From the NCBI RefSeq assembly GCF_032854445.1, contig NC_088302.1, forward strand, positions 46,536,521-46,600,520: a DNA stretch of 64,000 nucleotides. The letters run 5' to 3'. A program made the translations under genes and the position numbers. The notes under the pieces were generated by a model. That model was given only the letters and a program-made list of their open reading frames with translations. It made no database searches and was not told where the DNA came from. Below are positions 44,891 through 55,109 of the stretch, in pieces. Numbering within the stretch: the first letter of the stretch is position 1; each line of letters opens with the position of its first letter. Origin of the DNA: Liolophura sinensis (taxonomy: Eukaryota; Mollusca; Polyplacophora; Chitonida; Chitonidae).

Positions 44891-45647
44891 GACTGCGAAT
44901 TACACCCACGATGCATTTAAACACAACTGTATACGTTAATGTTTACTTGCAAATGCATGGCAAACATCTTTCTGCTACAGTTACTTATTAAGCCCAGTCT
45001 GCCGTATAGGTCCTCTTCATGTGAATAAAAAATGGGGACATCACTCTGAACGCAGTTGCAATGAACCATTCAAACACTGATTGTAACTAGAATAGCGTGC
45101 ATATATGCACCATATTGTAGTATTAAACCAATCTTTTTAAACAGCGACCATGAGAATATTGTCCTCCACAAAAATATATATTTGGATTTGACTGATAGAG
45201 GAGAACAACAACATTCAGGTTTTAAGCTCACTATCCTCGCCACACTGCTATGAGAAAAGCCATGTCTTCAAATTCAATTTCTTTGGTTGATTTAAGACTA
45301 ATTCGTAATGACGTTGAATGAATAATCAGAAAATAACCTTGCCAAGAGTGTTACAGGAGTTAACTACGGTGTGAGCAACGGGAGTCAATTACAGGTAAAC
45401 AAACCGTTTAGCGTGTCACAACCAAACAACCCACAGGGCAGGCTGGTGTGCCATACCTTAATGACCTCCCCTGAGTAAGGCGGGAACACTATACCGTTTG
45501 TAGTGTTAACCGTGTACAGAGGGGAAACTGTGATCTACTGCAAACTGCGGCCTGGTCTTTATCAGCTCGCTTTAACATGACATGTGAACTCTCCCTCAGA
45601 CGAAATCAGCTTGCAATTAGCCCGAGAAATACACCATTGGCAATGGG

Positions 45648-45654
45648 TATAAAT
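45648..45654 (+). promoter_or_regulatory. TATA box of foxQ2 copy 3
   Basis: TATAAAT, 95 bases before the ATG; forkhead site at 45395-45403. Confidence 0.75.
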
Positions 45655-45742
45655 CTTGTGTCGGTAAGGTAGAAGGTCAGATTGCCTCAGCACCTCAGGT
45701 GAACACAACGCAGAAAGGCTTAATAGAAAAACTAGGAACACC

Positions 45743-46672
45743 ATGACTTTGTACACCGACAACTTGGGGATCACCACAAAGAGTCCTGATTCAAATGAGA
45801 GAACTTGTAAACAAGAGAAAGAAAGCTGGATTGAATCAGGTACAAAACCCTCTTGTTTACCGCAGGAAGATTTTGCCTACATCATAGACAAGGACGCTGC
45901 TTGTGCCGAGATCGAAAAAGCAAAAAAAAATCCGGAAACAAAACCTGGCCTGTCTTATATCGCTCTCATCTCCATGGCTATTCAGAGTTCAGAGGAGAAA
46001 CGATTGCTTCTGTCAGAAATCTACCAATGGATCTCAGAGAACTTCCCCTATTATCAGAGCAAAGACAAAAGTTGGAGAAACAGCGTCCGTCACAACCTTT
46101 CCCTGAATGAGTGCTTTGTGAAAAATGGGCGCAGTGAAAATGGCAAGGGTAACTACTGGTCCATTCACCTTGCAAACGTCGAAGACTTTGAGCAGGGAGA
46201 TTTCCGTAGGAGACATGCTCGTCGTCGAGTGCGAAAATGCGACGAAGAGTTCCGAAAACTGACTTCGGCTTTGTGCTCCGATTCCGATTCTTCACAATAT
46301 AGCTCCGGGACAGTCGCAGAAACGTCGAATACTTCCCAAATATCTCCTCCTTGTAGTCCTTCTGTGCAAGGTTACGTTCCAATGACAAGTGTTATGACGG
46401 CAACGAGCGAGTTGATTGCTACTTTCGGGATAGACGCCATTTTGTCTGAAGAGGAGCAGCACATGTATTTTCAGAGATCTCCGCATGCCCAGAATTTCCA
46501 ATCTAATTCACTGCAGTCAGGTCTGAACGGAGAATCATTTCACTGTGGGGCACATCAGATGACCTTGTTTTCGCCTGTAATACACACAGCGCCTTCTCTC
46601 AACTCTTATTTGATGCCGAATTACTCGTATCCCAGTCTGATATACACTTCTAGTCAGGAGAAATCAGTCTGA
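45743..46672 (+). CDS. foxQ2: FoxQ2 forkhead transcription factor, copy 3
   Basis: 309 residues, one exon. Same domains as copy 1: forkhead 67-157, basic tail, intact EH1-like FGIDAIL. Closest to the consensus of the array. The one private change I see is Tyr186 for Cys in the Ser-rich linker. Carries Gly69 and Ala283. Confidence 0.95.
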   Translation: MTLYTDNLGITTKSPDSNERTCKQEKESWIESGTKPSCLPQEDFAYIIDKDAACAEIEKAKKNPETKPGLSYIALISMAIQSSEEKRLLLSEIYQWISENFPYYQSKDKSWRNSVRHNLSLNECFVKNGRSENGKGNYWSIHLANVEDFEQGDFRRRHARRRVRKCDEEFRKLTSALCSDSDSSQYSSGTVAETSNTSQISPPCSPSVQGYVPMTSVMTATSELIATFGIDAILSEEEQHMYFQRSPHAQNFQSNSLQSGLNGESFHCGAHQMTLFSPVIHTAPSLNSYLMPNYSYPSLIYTSSQEKSV

Positions 46673-46772
46673 GCAACAGTGTTTTTTGGTGGTTTTTAGC
46701 TTTTGTTACATTTTTCCGTGTGATTTTTCATTTCCACGCTGCTTTTTCCTAATATGTTAATTTTCTATGTTA

Positions 46773-46778
46773 AATAAA
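46773..46778 (+). terminator. Polyadenylation signal, foxQ2 copy 3
   Basis: AATAAA in the conserved context. One base further from the stop than in copies 1 and 2 because the T run before it is longer. Confidence 0.72.
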
Positions 46779-48308
46779 ATCTATTCTCCTGGTCTACATC
46801 ATCATATCAGCGTTCATTTTTTGGGGGTGTAAAAAACACATGCCACACTGTCTGAATAATGTGTGTATGTATATGTGGAAACTGTAGCTGGTAAAGCCTT
46901 ATTTTCTCTTCGAAATCTGCTCCGTGTAGGCAGTTCATTCTCAGCATTGTAGTTATGTCTGTTGCAATCACCAGAACTAACTCCTTTCTATAGGGCACTA
47001 GCTTTATATAATCAATGTCCCATTGGACGTTTGTCCAACAAGCGAAACATTTGGTTGGATTCAGTTGGATTATTTTACCATCCATTGAATAGTATTCTGA
47101 TTGCACAGCACATTTCCACTTGTTTGAAACTTTGGTAAAACGCGAGACGACGAGTGTTTTTCATAAGTGTTTAACATTGATGATGGTCAGATAAAATCGG
47201 ATTTACCCAGTCTTCAAAAAGCATCTAAAATCGGGACATTATTGAAACTCGTAGAAACCCGTCATAGCTACCATCATCTGTTGTCGAATCCCTTGCTTCC
47301 TGCTTTTTTTTTTGTTTATCCTTTCATGGAGTAGTTATGATAAAACATTGTGTATTGATTTTGCGTTTTGTCAGTGGGAAGTTTCACGTGGCCGTCTGAC
47401 TATCAAAAAACACTCCATCCTAGCTGCCTTGGGAAGCCGCGCACTGAGAATTAAAAAAAACCTGTGTACTGTTCTTAGTAAACACCAAAGGAGATAAATA
47501 AATAAAATCAAAGTGAATGGAAAGTCTCCAGATCAGATCAGTTTTTTTTGTAAGACAAACTGTCGCTTGTGAGTGCACAATTTCGAGCTAAACACAAACG
47601 CCTCCCTCTCTTAGTAAGATCTTTCAGGCGACTACAACCTTCTGGCAGTGACAGTTTAGTAGAGTAGTTTGTTACAGATGTGCTTTGAAAAGCAGATTGT
47701 CTTCAAGCACATGTCCAATATAACATCTGTAACAGAAATAAGGCCGAACTAAAATCCTGATGGAGTTGTAGAGTTTTAAGGTAACGTTATCCATACCAAC
47801 TCACAGTTAAGAAGCATATCTTGCGAGGAACATCAACTACGACCTTTTCATTATTAGTAGCATACTATTCACTGAAAATAAAAATGGTATAAAAATTGAA
47901 CAATATTCGGTAAAATACTAATGGGTTGTTGTGTTAACTAAAACAATGATAATGCACAGAAACTCCATAAACGTTTGAAGCAGTCTCATTAAAAAGAAAT
48001 GTATTACCTACTACACATTTACTTGAAGTGTATTTGTGGTATTTAACCTTTGCTATGTAATATCCTGTGTAAAAGCTATAAAGATACGTATTTTGTGGCT
48101 GGACGTCAAAATCCTCATGCATTCCATTCAGTTCACTCGTTGTGGACTGTAAATATAAATAGAACAACCGTGAGTTACTTTTGTTTGTTATTGTTTTTTT
48201 TCTCTTTGATTCTACTATCCTGAATAAATTACTTCGTGTCTGGAATATTTGGTTACCACCAGTTATTACGCTTTAGCCGTTTTCCATATGTTCAAATGTC
48301 TGAGTTAG

Positions 48309-48405
48309 CTGTCGTAGCTACCTGGTTAACACATCATCAGGTGTTGACACGTGATTACGGTCAGAACACGTTTCTCACGGACAGGAAGGAACTAGGATCT
48401 TTGGT
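48309..48405 (+). repeat. Cluster block, upstream version, unit 3/4
   Basis: GTCGTAGCTACCTGGTTAAC, ACATCATCAGGTGTTGACAC, GTGATTACGGTCAGAACACG, as at 41187. Confidence 0.7.
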
Positions 48406-49152
48406 AGACTGCGAATTACACCCACGATGCATTTAAACACAACTGTATACGTTAATGTTTACTTGCAAATGCATGGCAAACATCTTTCTGCTACAGTTAC
48501 ATATTAAGCCCAGTCTGCCGTATAGGTCCTCTTCATGTGAATAAAAAATGAGGACATCACTCTGAATGCAGTTGCAATGAACCATTCAAACACTGATTGT
48601 AACTAGAACAGCGTGCATCTATGCACCATATTGTAGTATTAAACCAATCTTTTTAAACAGCGACCATGAGAATATTGTCCTCCACAAAAATATATATTTG
48701 GATTTGACTGATAGAGGAGAACAACAACATTCAGGCTTTAAGCTCACTGTCCTCGCCACACTGCAATGAGAAAAGCCATGTCTTCAAATTCAATTTCTTT
48801 GGTTGATTTAAGACTAATTCGTAATGACGTTGAATGAATAATCAGAAAATAACCTTGCCAAGAGTGTTACAGGAGTTAACTAAGGTGTGAGCAACGGGAG
48901 TCAATTACAGGTAAACAAACCGTTTAGCGTGTCACAACCAAACAACCCACAGGGCAGGCTGGTGTGCCATACCTTAATGACCTCCCCTGAGTAAGGCGGG
49001 AACACTATACCGTTTGTAGTGTTAACCGTGTACAGAGGGGAAACCGTGATCTACTGCAAACTGCGGCCTGGTCTTTATCAGCTCGCTTTAACATGACATG
49101 TGAACTCTCCCTCAGACGAAATTAGCCCGAGAAATACACCATTGGCAATGGG

Positions 49153-49159
49153 TATAAAT
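49153..49159 (+). promoter_or_regulatory. TATA box of foxQ2 copy 4
   Basis: TATAAAT as in the other copies. About 35 bases upstream this promoter lacks 11 bases (cagcttgcaat) present in copies 1-3, a deletion between two AAT triplets. Confidence 0.75.
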
Positions 49160-49247
49160 CTTGTGTCGGTAAGGTAGAAGGTCAGATTGCCTCAGCACCT
49201 CAGGTGAACACAACGCAGAAAGGCTTAATAGAAAAACTAGGAACACC

Positions 49248-50177
49248 ATGACTTTGTACACCGACAACTTGGGGATCACCACAAAGAGTCCTGATTCAAA
49301 TGAGAGAACTTGTAAACAAGAGAAAGAAAGCTGGATTGAATCAGGTACAAAACCCTCTTGTTTACCGCAGGAAGATTTTGCCTACATCATAGACAAAGAC
49401 GCTGCTTGTGCCGAGATCGAAAAAGCAAAAAAAAATCCGGAAACAAAACCTGGCCTGTCTTATATCGCTCTCATCTCCATGGCTATTCAGAGTTCAGAGG
49501 AGAAACGATTGCTTCTGTCAGAGATCTACCAATGGATCTCAGAGAACTTCCCCTATTACCAGAGCAAAGACAAAAGTTGGAGAAACAGCGTCCGTCACAA
49601 CCTTTCCCTGAATGAGTGCTTTGTGAAAAATGGGCGCAGTGAAAATGGCAAGGGTAACTACTGGTCCATTCACCTTGCAAACGTCGAAGACTTTGAGCAG
49701 GGAGATTTCCGTAGGAGACATGCTCGTCGTCGAGTGCGAAAATGCGACGAAGAGTTCCGAAAACTGACTTCAGCTTTGTGCTCCGATTCCGATTCTTCAC
49801 AATGTAGCTCCGGGACAGTCGCAGAAACGTCGAATACTTCCCAAATATCTCCTCCTTGTAGTCCTTCTGTGCAAGGTTACGTTCCAATGACAAGTGTTAT
49901 GACAGCAACGAGCGAGTTGATTGCTACTTTCGGGATAGACGCCATTTTGTCCGAAGAGGAGCAGCACATGTATTTTCAGAGATCTCCGCATGCCCAGAAT
50001 TTCCAATCTAATTCACTGCAGTCAGGTCTTAACGGAGAATCATTTCACTGTGGGGCACATCAGATGACCTTGTTTTCGCCTGTAATACACACAGTGCCTT
50101 CTCTCAACTCTTATTTGATGCCGAATTACTCGTATCCCAGTCTGATATACACTTCTAGTCAGGAGAAATCCGTCTGA
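49248..50177 (+). CDS. foxQ2: FoxQ2 forkhead transcription factor, copy 4
   Basis: 309 residues, one exon, with intact forkhead domain and EH1-like motif. Differs from copy 3 at Cys186 and Val283 plus a few silent changes. The ISL2EU-like transposon begins 0.6 kb downstream. Its promoter has the 11-base deletion noted at the TATA entry, so expression could differ from copies 1-3. Confidence 0.95.
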   Translation: MTLYTDNLGITTKSPDSNERTCKQEKESWIESGTKPSCLPQEDFAYIIDKDAACAEIEKAKKNPETKPGLSYIALISMAIQSSEEKRLLLSEIYQWISENFPYYQSKDKSWRNSVRHNLSLNECFVKNGRSENGKGNYWSIHLANVEDFEQGDFRRRHARRRVRKCDEEFRKLTSALCSDSDSSQCSSGTVAETSNTSQISPPCSPSVQGYVPMTSVMTATSELIATFGIDAILSEEEQHMYFQRSPHAQNFQSNSLQSGLNGESFHCGAHQMTLFSPVIHTVPSLNSYLMPNYSYPSLIYTSSQEKSV

Positions 50178-50277
50178 GCAACAGTGTTTTTTGGTGGTTT
50201 TTAGCTTTTGTTATATTTTTCCGTGTGATTTTTCATTTCCACGCTGCTTTTTCCTAATATGTTAATTTTCTATGTTA

Positions 50278-50283
50278 AATAAA
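50278..50283 (+). terminator. Polyadenylation signal, foxQ2 copy 4
   Basis: AATAAA in the TATGTTAAATAAAATCTATT context, 100 bases after the stop. Confidence 0.73.
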
Positions 50284-50345
50284 ATCTATTCTCCTGGTCT
50301 ACATCATCATATCAGCGTTCATTTTTGGGAGGTGTAAAAAGCTCA

Positions 50346-50763
50346 TCCCACACTGAATAATGTATGTATATATATGTGGAAACTGTAGCTGGTAAAGCCT
50401 TATTTTCTCTTTGATGTCTGTTCCATGTGGGGAGTTAATTCTCAACATTTTAGTTACATTTTGTGTCTGTTGCGATCACCAGAAGTAAACGGTTTCTATA
50501 CGGCACTAGTTTTATATAACCAGTGTCTTATTAGGCGGTTATCCAAGAGCCGAAACACTGCAATTTGTCTTGTGCAGTTCATCAGTTAGATTTTTTTTAC
50601 CATGCGTTCAATGATGTTCTGATTGTACACCCTACTTTTCCATGTTTGAAACTTTGCTAAAACGCAAGACTACTATTTTTCTCATGAGTGTTCAAAATTG
50701 ATGGTGAAATATAATCGGATTTGCCCAGTCTTGAAAAAATATTTACAATCGTGACATCATTGG
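50346..50763 (+). repeat. Old 3' flank of a foxQ2 unit
   Basis: Aligns with the 3' flanks at 39640-40030 but with many substitutions and indels. It belongs to the ancestral unit that the recent copies were added to. It breaks off at the transposon. Confidence 0.7.
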
Positions 50764-51404
50764 AATGGGGGGGCTCCAGCAGATTAATCCGGCAGTGGCG
50801 CTTATGCCATAGCAGTGGTCAGGATGTCGTCTGGGACGCGGCAAGTACGCTCGATGGACTGTTACAAAACTACAATCCGAGCTTATAAAGAGATTTGCGA
50901 CAACTGCAGGCCGAAAAACAGAATTGATTTAAAGGTACGCACTCGCATAAACTTTTTTATTCAGTAATAAGCACGTTTGGAAGTAATTACCGACAACCGA
51001 ACGTGTTACAGTAAGATACTTTCAGTACGTCAAAATGACATTTTAGCTGATACGATGAAAAAAGTACGTCTTTGTAAAGAAAGGCGGTTTGACAGAGTTG
51101 TTAAGAGTTATGAAATGTAAAACCATATTCACTAAAATTAGCCCGTTTTATTTGTGGGGAGGGGAGGTCATTGTTAGGAGGAGGATTATGTACATATCTT
51201 TCAACGTAGCAAAATCATAAGTTCTCATCACCATGTTGAGGTCAGTAGAACATCTAAAATAATTCTGTTGTGGCCGCTGCTGGTGATGGAATAATTTAAC
51301 AGTAAATAATGAACTTATAGGGTATAACATAGAAATATTATATTAAACTGACAGGTTTGCGTGCATATGGCAGAAATCATGATTTTAGGGCCCCTGCCTT
51401 TCAG

Positions 51405-52800
51405 ATACCTGAACCGCTTGAGCCGGAATCGTCTTCAACTGGTCTTCAGCAGCTTACAGCACAACATGGGGTTTTGTTCTCTCCGGTGACAATGGAGCAT
51501 ATTGAAGGCTACTTTTCCAGGATTTTGTACAGACCGAAGAACAAGTACAATGGTAAATTTTATGTCACAGTTCGAGAGGATTGCTACTTTGTCAGTTGTC
51601 TGGGAAAAGTGACCTGGATTGTTCAGAAACTAATAATTGGCAAGTTTATATTTTATGATATGTAAATGTTGAAAAATTTGAGTGATTAAATATAATTGAA
51701 TTTCAAGTGACTACAATGGCAGATGTAATTAAGTTTTTTTTCTAATCTGGAGAACTCCTCGGATAGTATGATTGCTTTATTTATTTGAGTAGTGTTGAAA
51801 GCTGTATTGAAGAACATTTCACTACAGAAAGCCAAAATCATCAGGGGTAAACCATTGTAATACTTGACACACCTCCTGTCTTAAATCCACACCCAAAGCA
51901 GGGATTGTTGTGTTCAAACAGGCGACCTTATTGGTTAAGACCCTGACAGTTGAAGTGAACTAGTGCCTTCATACACCTAAGTGCTGAAATTCCCTGAAAT
52001 GATGACGGCAACGAGTCATTTTATTTTGCAGGATCTCCAGTTAAGGCAGAGAAATTACCTTGCAAGAGGAAATTCTCTGGCAGAATGCTGGATGACCCAA
52101 GACCTGCCAAATACAGGAACATGGGAGGATTTAATGATCACGTGAGAAAGATGAGGATTAACTACGGCTCCATTTCATCTGTAGATCTTGCCATGAGGCA
52201 TCTTTATCCTAGAGCAAGCTTGCAGGCCTCAGCTGCTGACCATGATTACCTCCCTTTGCCGCACACAGATAACTGGGTGGACGCAGCATCTAGGGTAATT
52301 TTCTTTTAGAAATTACTAGAATCTTTGAGTGAACTATCAGATCAGAAAGCCGTCTGCAACATGCTTTTGTCCAGTCCGTTTGAATTTTAGATTAGATAAT
52401 ATTTAAATATGCAGTAGGCAGTTGAAAAATTGAATTATTCCAGGTGCTGACATAACTGTTTAAGCACCATTTTTACAATGAAACATTTCTGCTTTTCTTG
52501 ATAACCACCTCGCAGGCCGAGATTGTGGAATGTAATACAAGAAGTGCCAGCCAGACCTGGTATTGGGAGATGGCGTCGTGCAGTTTCGCGTTTTGGAGAG
52601 ATCATCGAAATGACAAGCCGCAGAAACAAGCAAAATTTGTGTGCCTCCTTTCTTAGAAGACAGCAAATCACAGCAAAAGCAATGCTTCACGGGAAACAGC
52701 ATGAAGGCCATTTCTGAGTTTAAGAAAAAATTAGGTGTGAGAACCCGTAGAGCGGGCTTATTTATTTGTGTTGATTTGCCTTACTTGACACCGACACCAG
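51405..52800 (+). pseudogene. YqaJ-type nuclease gene of the transposon, broken
   Basis: Three exon-like pieces. Piece 1 (about 51405-51645) encodes a linker. Piece 2 (about 52032-52300, after TTTTGCAG) has a basic stretch and LDDPRP. Piece 3 (about 52516-52800, after CCTCGCAG) begins AEIVECNTRSASQTWYWE and continues, after a frame change, with ITAKAMLHGKQHEG and, after a second, LGVRTRRAGLFICVDLPYL then PDAS. These match the YqaJ pattern 'A..YG..HE..A...Y....G..V...GLF..P..P.L.ASPDG'. The SINE fragment cuts the domain just after PDAS. Confidence 0.7.
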
Positions 52801-52885
52801 ACGCCAGTATTATGGTCGGAGAAAACCGGGCAGAGGCCAATGGAAATCCACAACAATCCGCGGGTTGCTGGCGGACCTTCCTACT
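52795..52885 (-). repeat. RUDI-like SINE fragment inside the transposon
   Basis: The minus strand reads GGAAGGTCCGCCAGCAACCC, GCGGATTGTTGTGGATTTCC, 'GCCCGGTTTTCTCCGACCAT', AATACTGGCG. It lies inside the nuclease pseudogene and so is younger than the transposon. Confidence 0.7.
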
Positions 52886-52984
52886 GGTGCTTAATACTAT
52901 ACTAAGATTTATTCAAATAAGTACATTGTAAGCAGTCTGGTTTATATGGAGAGGAAACCTCACAGAGTTAAAGGGGTACTACCC

Positions 52985-53331
52985 CCATTTGCCAGGTACC
53001 TGACAAATCTCCTGAGGTAAAGCAGTAGTAAAACCATAAGAGTCACTTGTGTAAGAAATGGAACCTCTAGGAGTGCATCCAATCACTGTTTTAAGGTGTT
53101 ACGGTGTTTATAGGAGGACTAAGTTATACACTGTGTATCAACATGGGAAGGTTTGTTAATTGGGGTTTCTGTTGCGTCTAAAATGACCCCTGTGTTTCTA
53201 AAGTTCCTCTCAAAATCATCAGTAATGAACTTATCTATTACCTCGGACGCTTTACCAACTGTGTGTCTGGAGAGAAAAAAGCAAAAGAAATCACAAAGCA
53301 ACAGGAACAAAAGCAAGAAGCAAAATAACAA
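52985..53331 (-). pseudogene. DDE_Tnp_4 transposase fragment
   Basis: The minus strand encodes HTVGKASEVIDKFITDDF, VILDATETPINKPSHVD (first catalytic Asp region), then after frame changes LKTVIGCTPRGSISYTSDSY-G, the classic 'T.K.LIG.TP.G.I.F.S..YGG' run of DDE_Tnp_4. The C-terminal catalytic Glu region was not found. Confidence 0.8.
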
Positions 53332-53757
53332 AAATTAAACCTCGAATTTAAATCAATATAAGAAGTTTTTGACTTGGATGAAAGAGTGCTTTATTCAATA
53401 CTAAATTCTGAGGACAGGGAGATCATTTAATTTATTACTTGGAATTTAATTTAGTAATTTATTATTTGGAATCCTATTTACAATCACTAAGTGGAAAAAA
53501 GGTTTAAAAGTAATTGGTATAATGACCATTCTGTTTGTACGGTACATTTTTGTTTGTTTGTTGCCCGGTACAGTACAACAGTGTTTTTGTACTTCTGAAA
53601 ACAACCACCAGAGCAACAAAATAACAGCCATATCCGACAGGATTATTATCACAAAATTCGCCGTCGAAGAAATTCTGCGAGTCGGCTACATTTTGGTTAG
53701 TGGTAGAACTGCAGCAGCAAGTCTTAACGAATATATTTCACAAAGAATTTCCCACGG

Positions 53758-53991
53758 TTACCAACCTAATTTGCACACTACGTCTTTTACTCCAGGTGTC
53801 CAAAGCTTTTTTGTTGTGGGATTTATCCCCCAAAGAGCAGCTCTGCATTTCAGTTGAAGGTCGGAATCAAGTGGATACTTATGTCCAATAAAATTTCTAC
53901 AACATCGTACCGAACAGTACTGAGGCATGCTTAAACAATGTTGGCAGTGGCTGTCACTTCCATTGAATTTCATGCACATCCGGCAACACAA
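53758..53991 (-). pseudogene. THAP domain of the transposase
   Basis: The minus strand reads QYCSVRCCRNFIGHKYPLDS, then about 24 residues on LWTPGVKDVVC. This fits the THAP zinc finger (C-x2-4-C, a central W.P, then V-C near the end). The final His of C2CH is not visible. It lies upstream of the DDE fragment on the same strand, as in THAP-bearing transposases. Confidence 0.65.
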
Positions 53992-54040
53992 TCAAGCGCG
54001 AACCACTGCTATGACACGAACGCCATCTAGCGAGAAAATT

Positions 54041-54125
54041 CGTAACTACCTGGTTAACATTTGTCGTCACGGTGTTGACACGTAATCCCTCTCAGACGTC
54101 TGTCTCACGGGCTGGTGGCAGGGCT
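54041..54125 (+). repeat. Cluster block after the transposon
   Basis: AACTACCTGGTTAACATTTG, TCGTCACGGTGTTGACACGT, AATCCCTCTCAGACGTCTGT. It keeps the GTGTTGACACGT core that the 3'-flank copies in units 1 and 2 have lost, so it is closer to the ancestral form. Confidence 0.65.
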
Positions 54126-54637
54126 TTGGGGAGAGAATGAAAAACACTTACTATTGCGATCATCAAATCCCTGGCTTCCTGCTTTTTTGTTACCTGTTAT
54201 TGGAGTACTTATGATAAAAGATTGTGTATTGATTTTGCAATTTTTTCCTTGGGAAAGTACGTTTATTGTACTTCATGAATGAAGATGAATAAAATGGGTT
54301 GTTGTAGAAACTGCATGAATTTGTGAAGCAGTCTCATTAAAGACAGGTTTACGACCCGCTATTTGACTTGTTAATACCTAGCAAGTATAAAGAGCGGTTA
54401 CTACATCTGAGTTAAGACTTTTGAGGCATCACGTGATACCCATGATGACTGCTCAGGTAATAAATGTTAGGCGATATACCCTAAGAGTCGCAGATTACAG
54501 TTTCATTTATGCAGACAAAATGAATTATTGTACTCTCTATAAGAGCAAAGGTCAACCCACAGTGACTATTGCTAGAGTTATACTTTGACGAGGTAAACTA
54601 ACCGGATTACACCAATAATACGTTTGATATTGCGTGT

Positions 54638-54850
54638 TGGTTGGCCTTGCGTGTTGGTGTTAGGTACAGCGTTTTGGTTGCTCTAGTGATAAAGAAAACC
54701 GCGTGATGGTTGGCCTAGTGGTAGATACTGTGTTTTGGCTGGTATTTGCGATACAGATACTGTATGATGGTTGGCCTGGTGCAAGATACTTCATTTTGGC
54801 TGGTCTCGCTCGCTTTGCCGGTACCCTATGATAGCTGGCTTAGTGTAACA
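54638..54850 (+). repeat. Degenerate minisatellite
   Basis: About five imperfect units built on TTGGTTGGCCT(A/T)G(C/T)G and GATACTGT(G/A)TTTTGGCTGGT. The wider insertion that holds it (about 54345-55098) interrupts homology to the other units. ACGACCCGCT occurs at 54352 and again at 54857, either side of the array. Confidence 0.65.
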
Positions 54851-55109
54851 GCGACATGACGACCCGCTGTGAATATAACTCAAAGAAGTTATAACCACTG
54901 GATGTTCCAAGGTGGTTGTAACAGTGCAGATATGTACACTGTATCAACCATTGTCCTCAAATAAATTCCATTGTGAGAAAATTACTGTATTCCTAAATAA
55001 ATCAATAAGAACAAACTCAATTAAGAACGGTGAAAACGATATCCCACTGGCCGTTTTGCGTCGCGTCGATTGGGCTATAGTTTACACCTTTTATTCGAAA
55101 AGAAGTTGT

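Larger units (their letters stand above)
41737..45342 (+). repeat. foxQ2 tandem unit 2 (3606 bp)
   Basis: Same length and layout as unit 1, including the two blocks (about 43655 and 44793). Confidence 0.92.
45343..48858 (+). repeat. foxQ2 tandem unit 3 (3516 bp)
   Basis: 90 bases shorter than units 1 and 2 because a 91-base piece of the 3' flank, including the 3' cluster block, is gone at about 47270. The deletion runs between two copies of TACC. Confidence 0.9.
48859..50345 (+). repeat. foxQ2 tandem unit 4, partial
   Basis: Matches units 1-3 closely from the unit start to about 50345, just past the polyadenylation region. It then drops to the divergence seen in the old fifth unit. This marks the right edge of the recent amplification. 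Confidence 0.85.
50764..54032. mobile_element. ISL2EU-like DNA transposon, decayed, two genes
   Basis: Inserted in the 3' flank of a foxQ2 unit: flanking homology stops at GACATCATTGG and resumes at CGTAACTACCTGG. Inverted repeats lie at 50796-50819 (TGGCGCTTATGCCATAGCAG) and 54002-54025, 20 of 24 bases matching. The minus strand encodes THAP plus DDE_Tnp_4 transposase pieces; the plus strand encodes a YqaJ-type nuclease. A DDE transposase paired with YqaJ is, as I recall, the hallmark of the ISL2EU superfamily. Both genes are broken and a SINE fragment sits inside. No clear target duplication was found. Confidence 0.75.
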
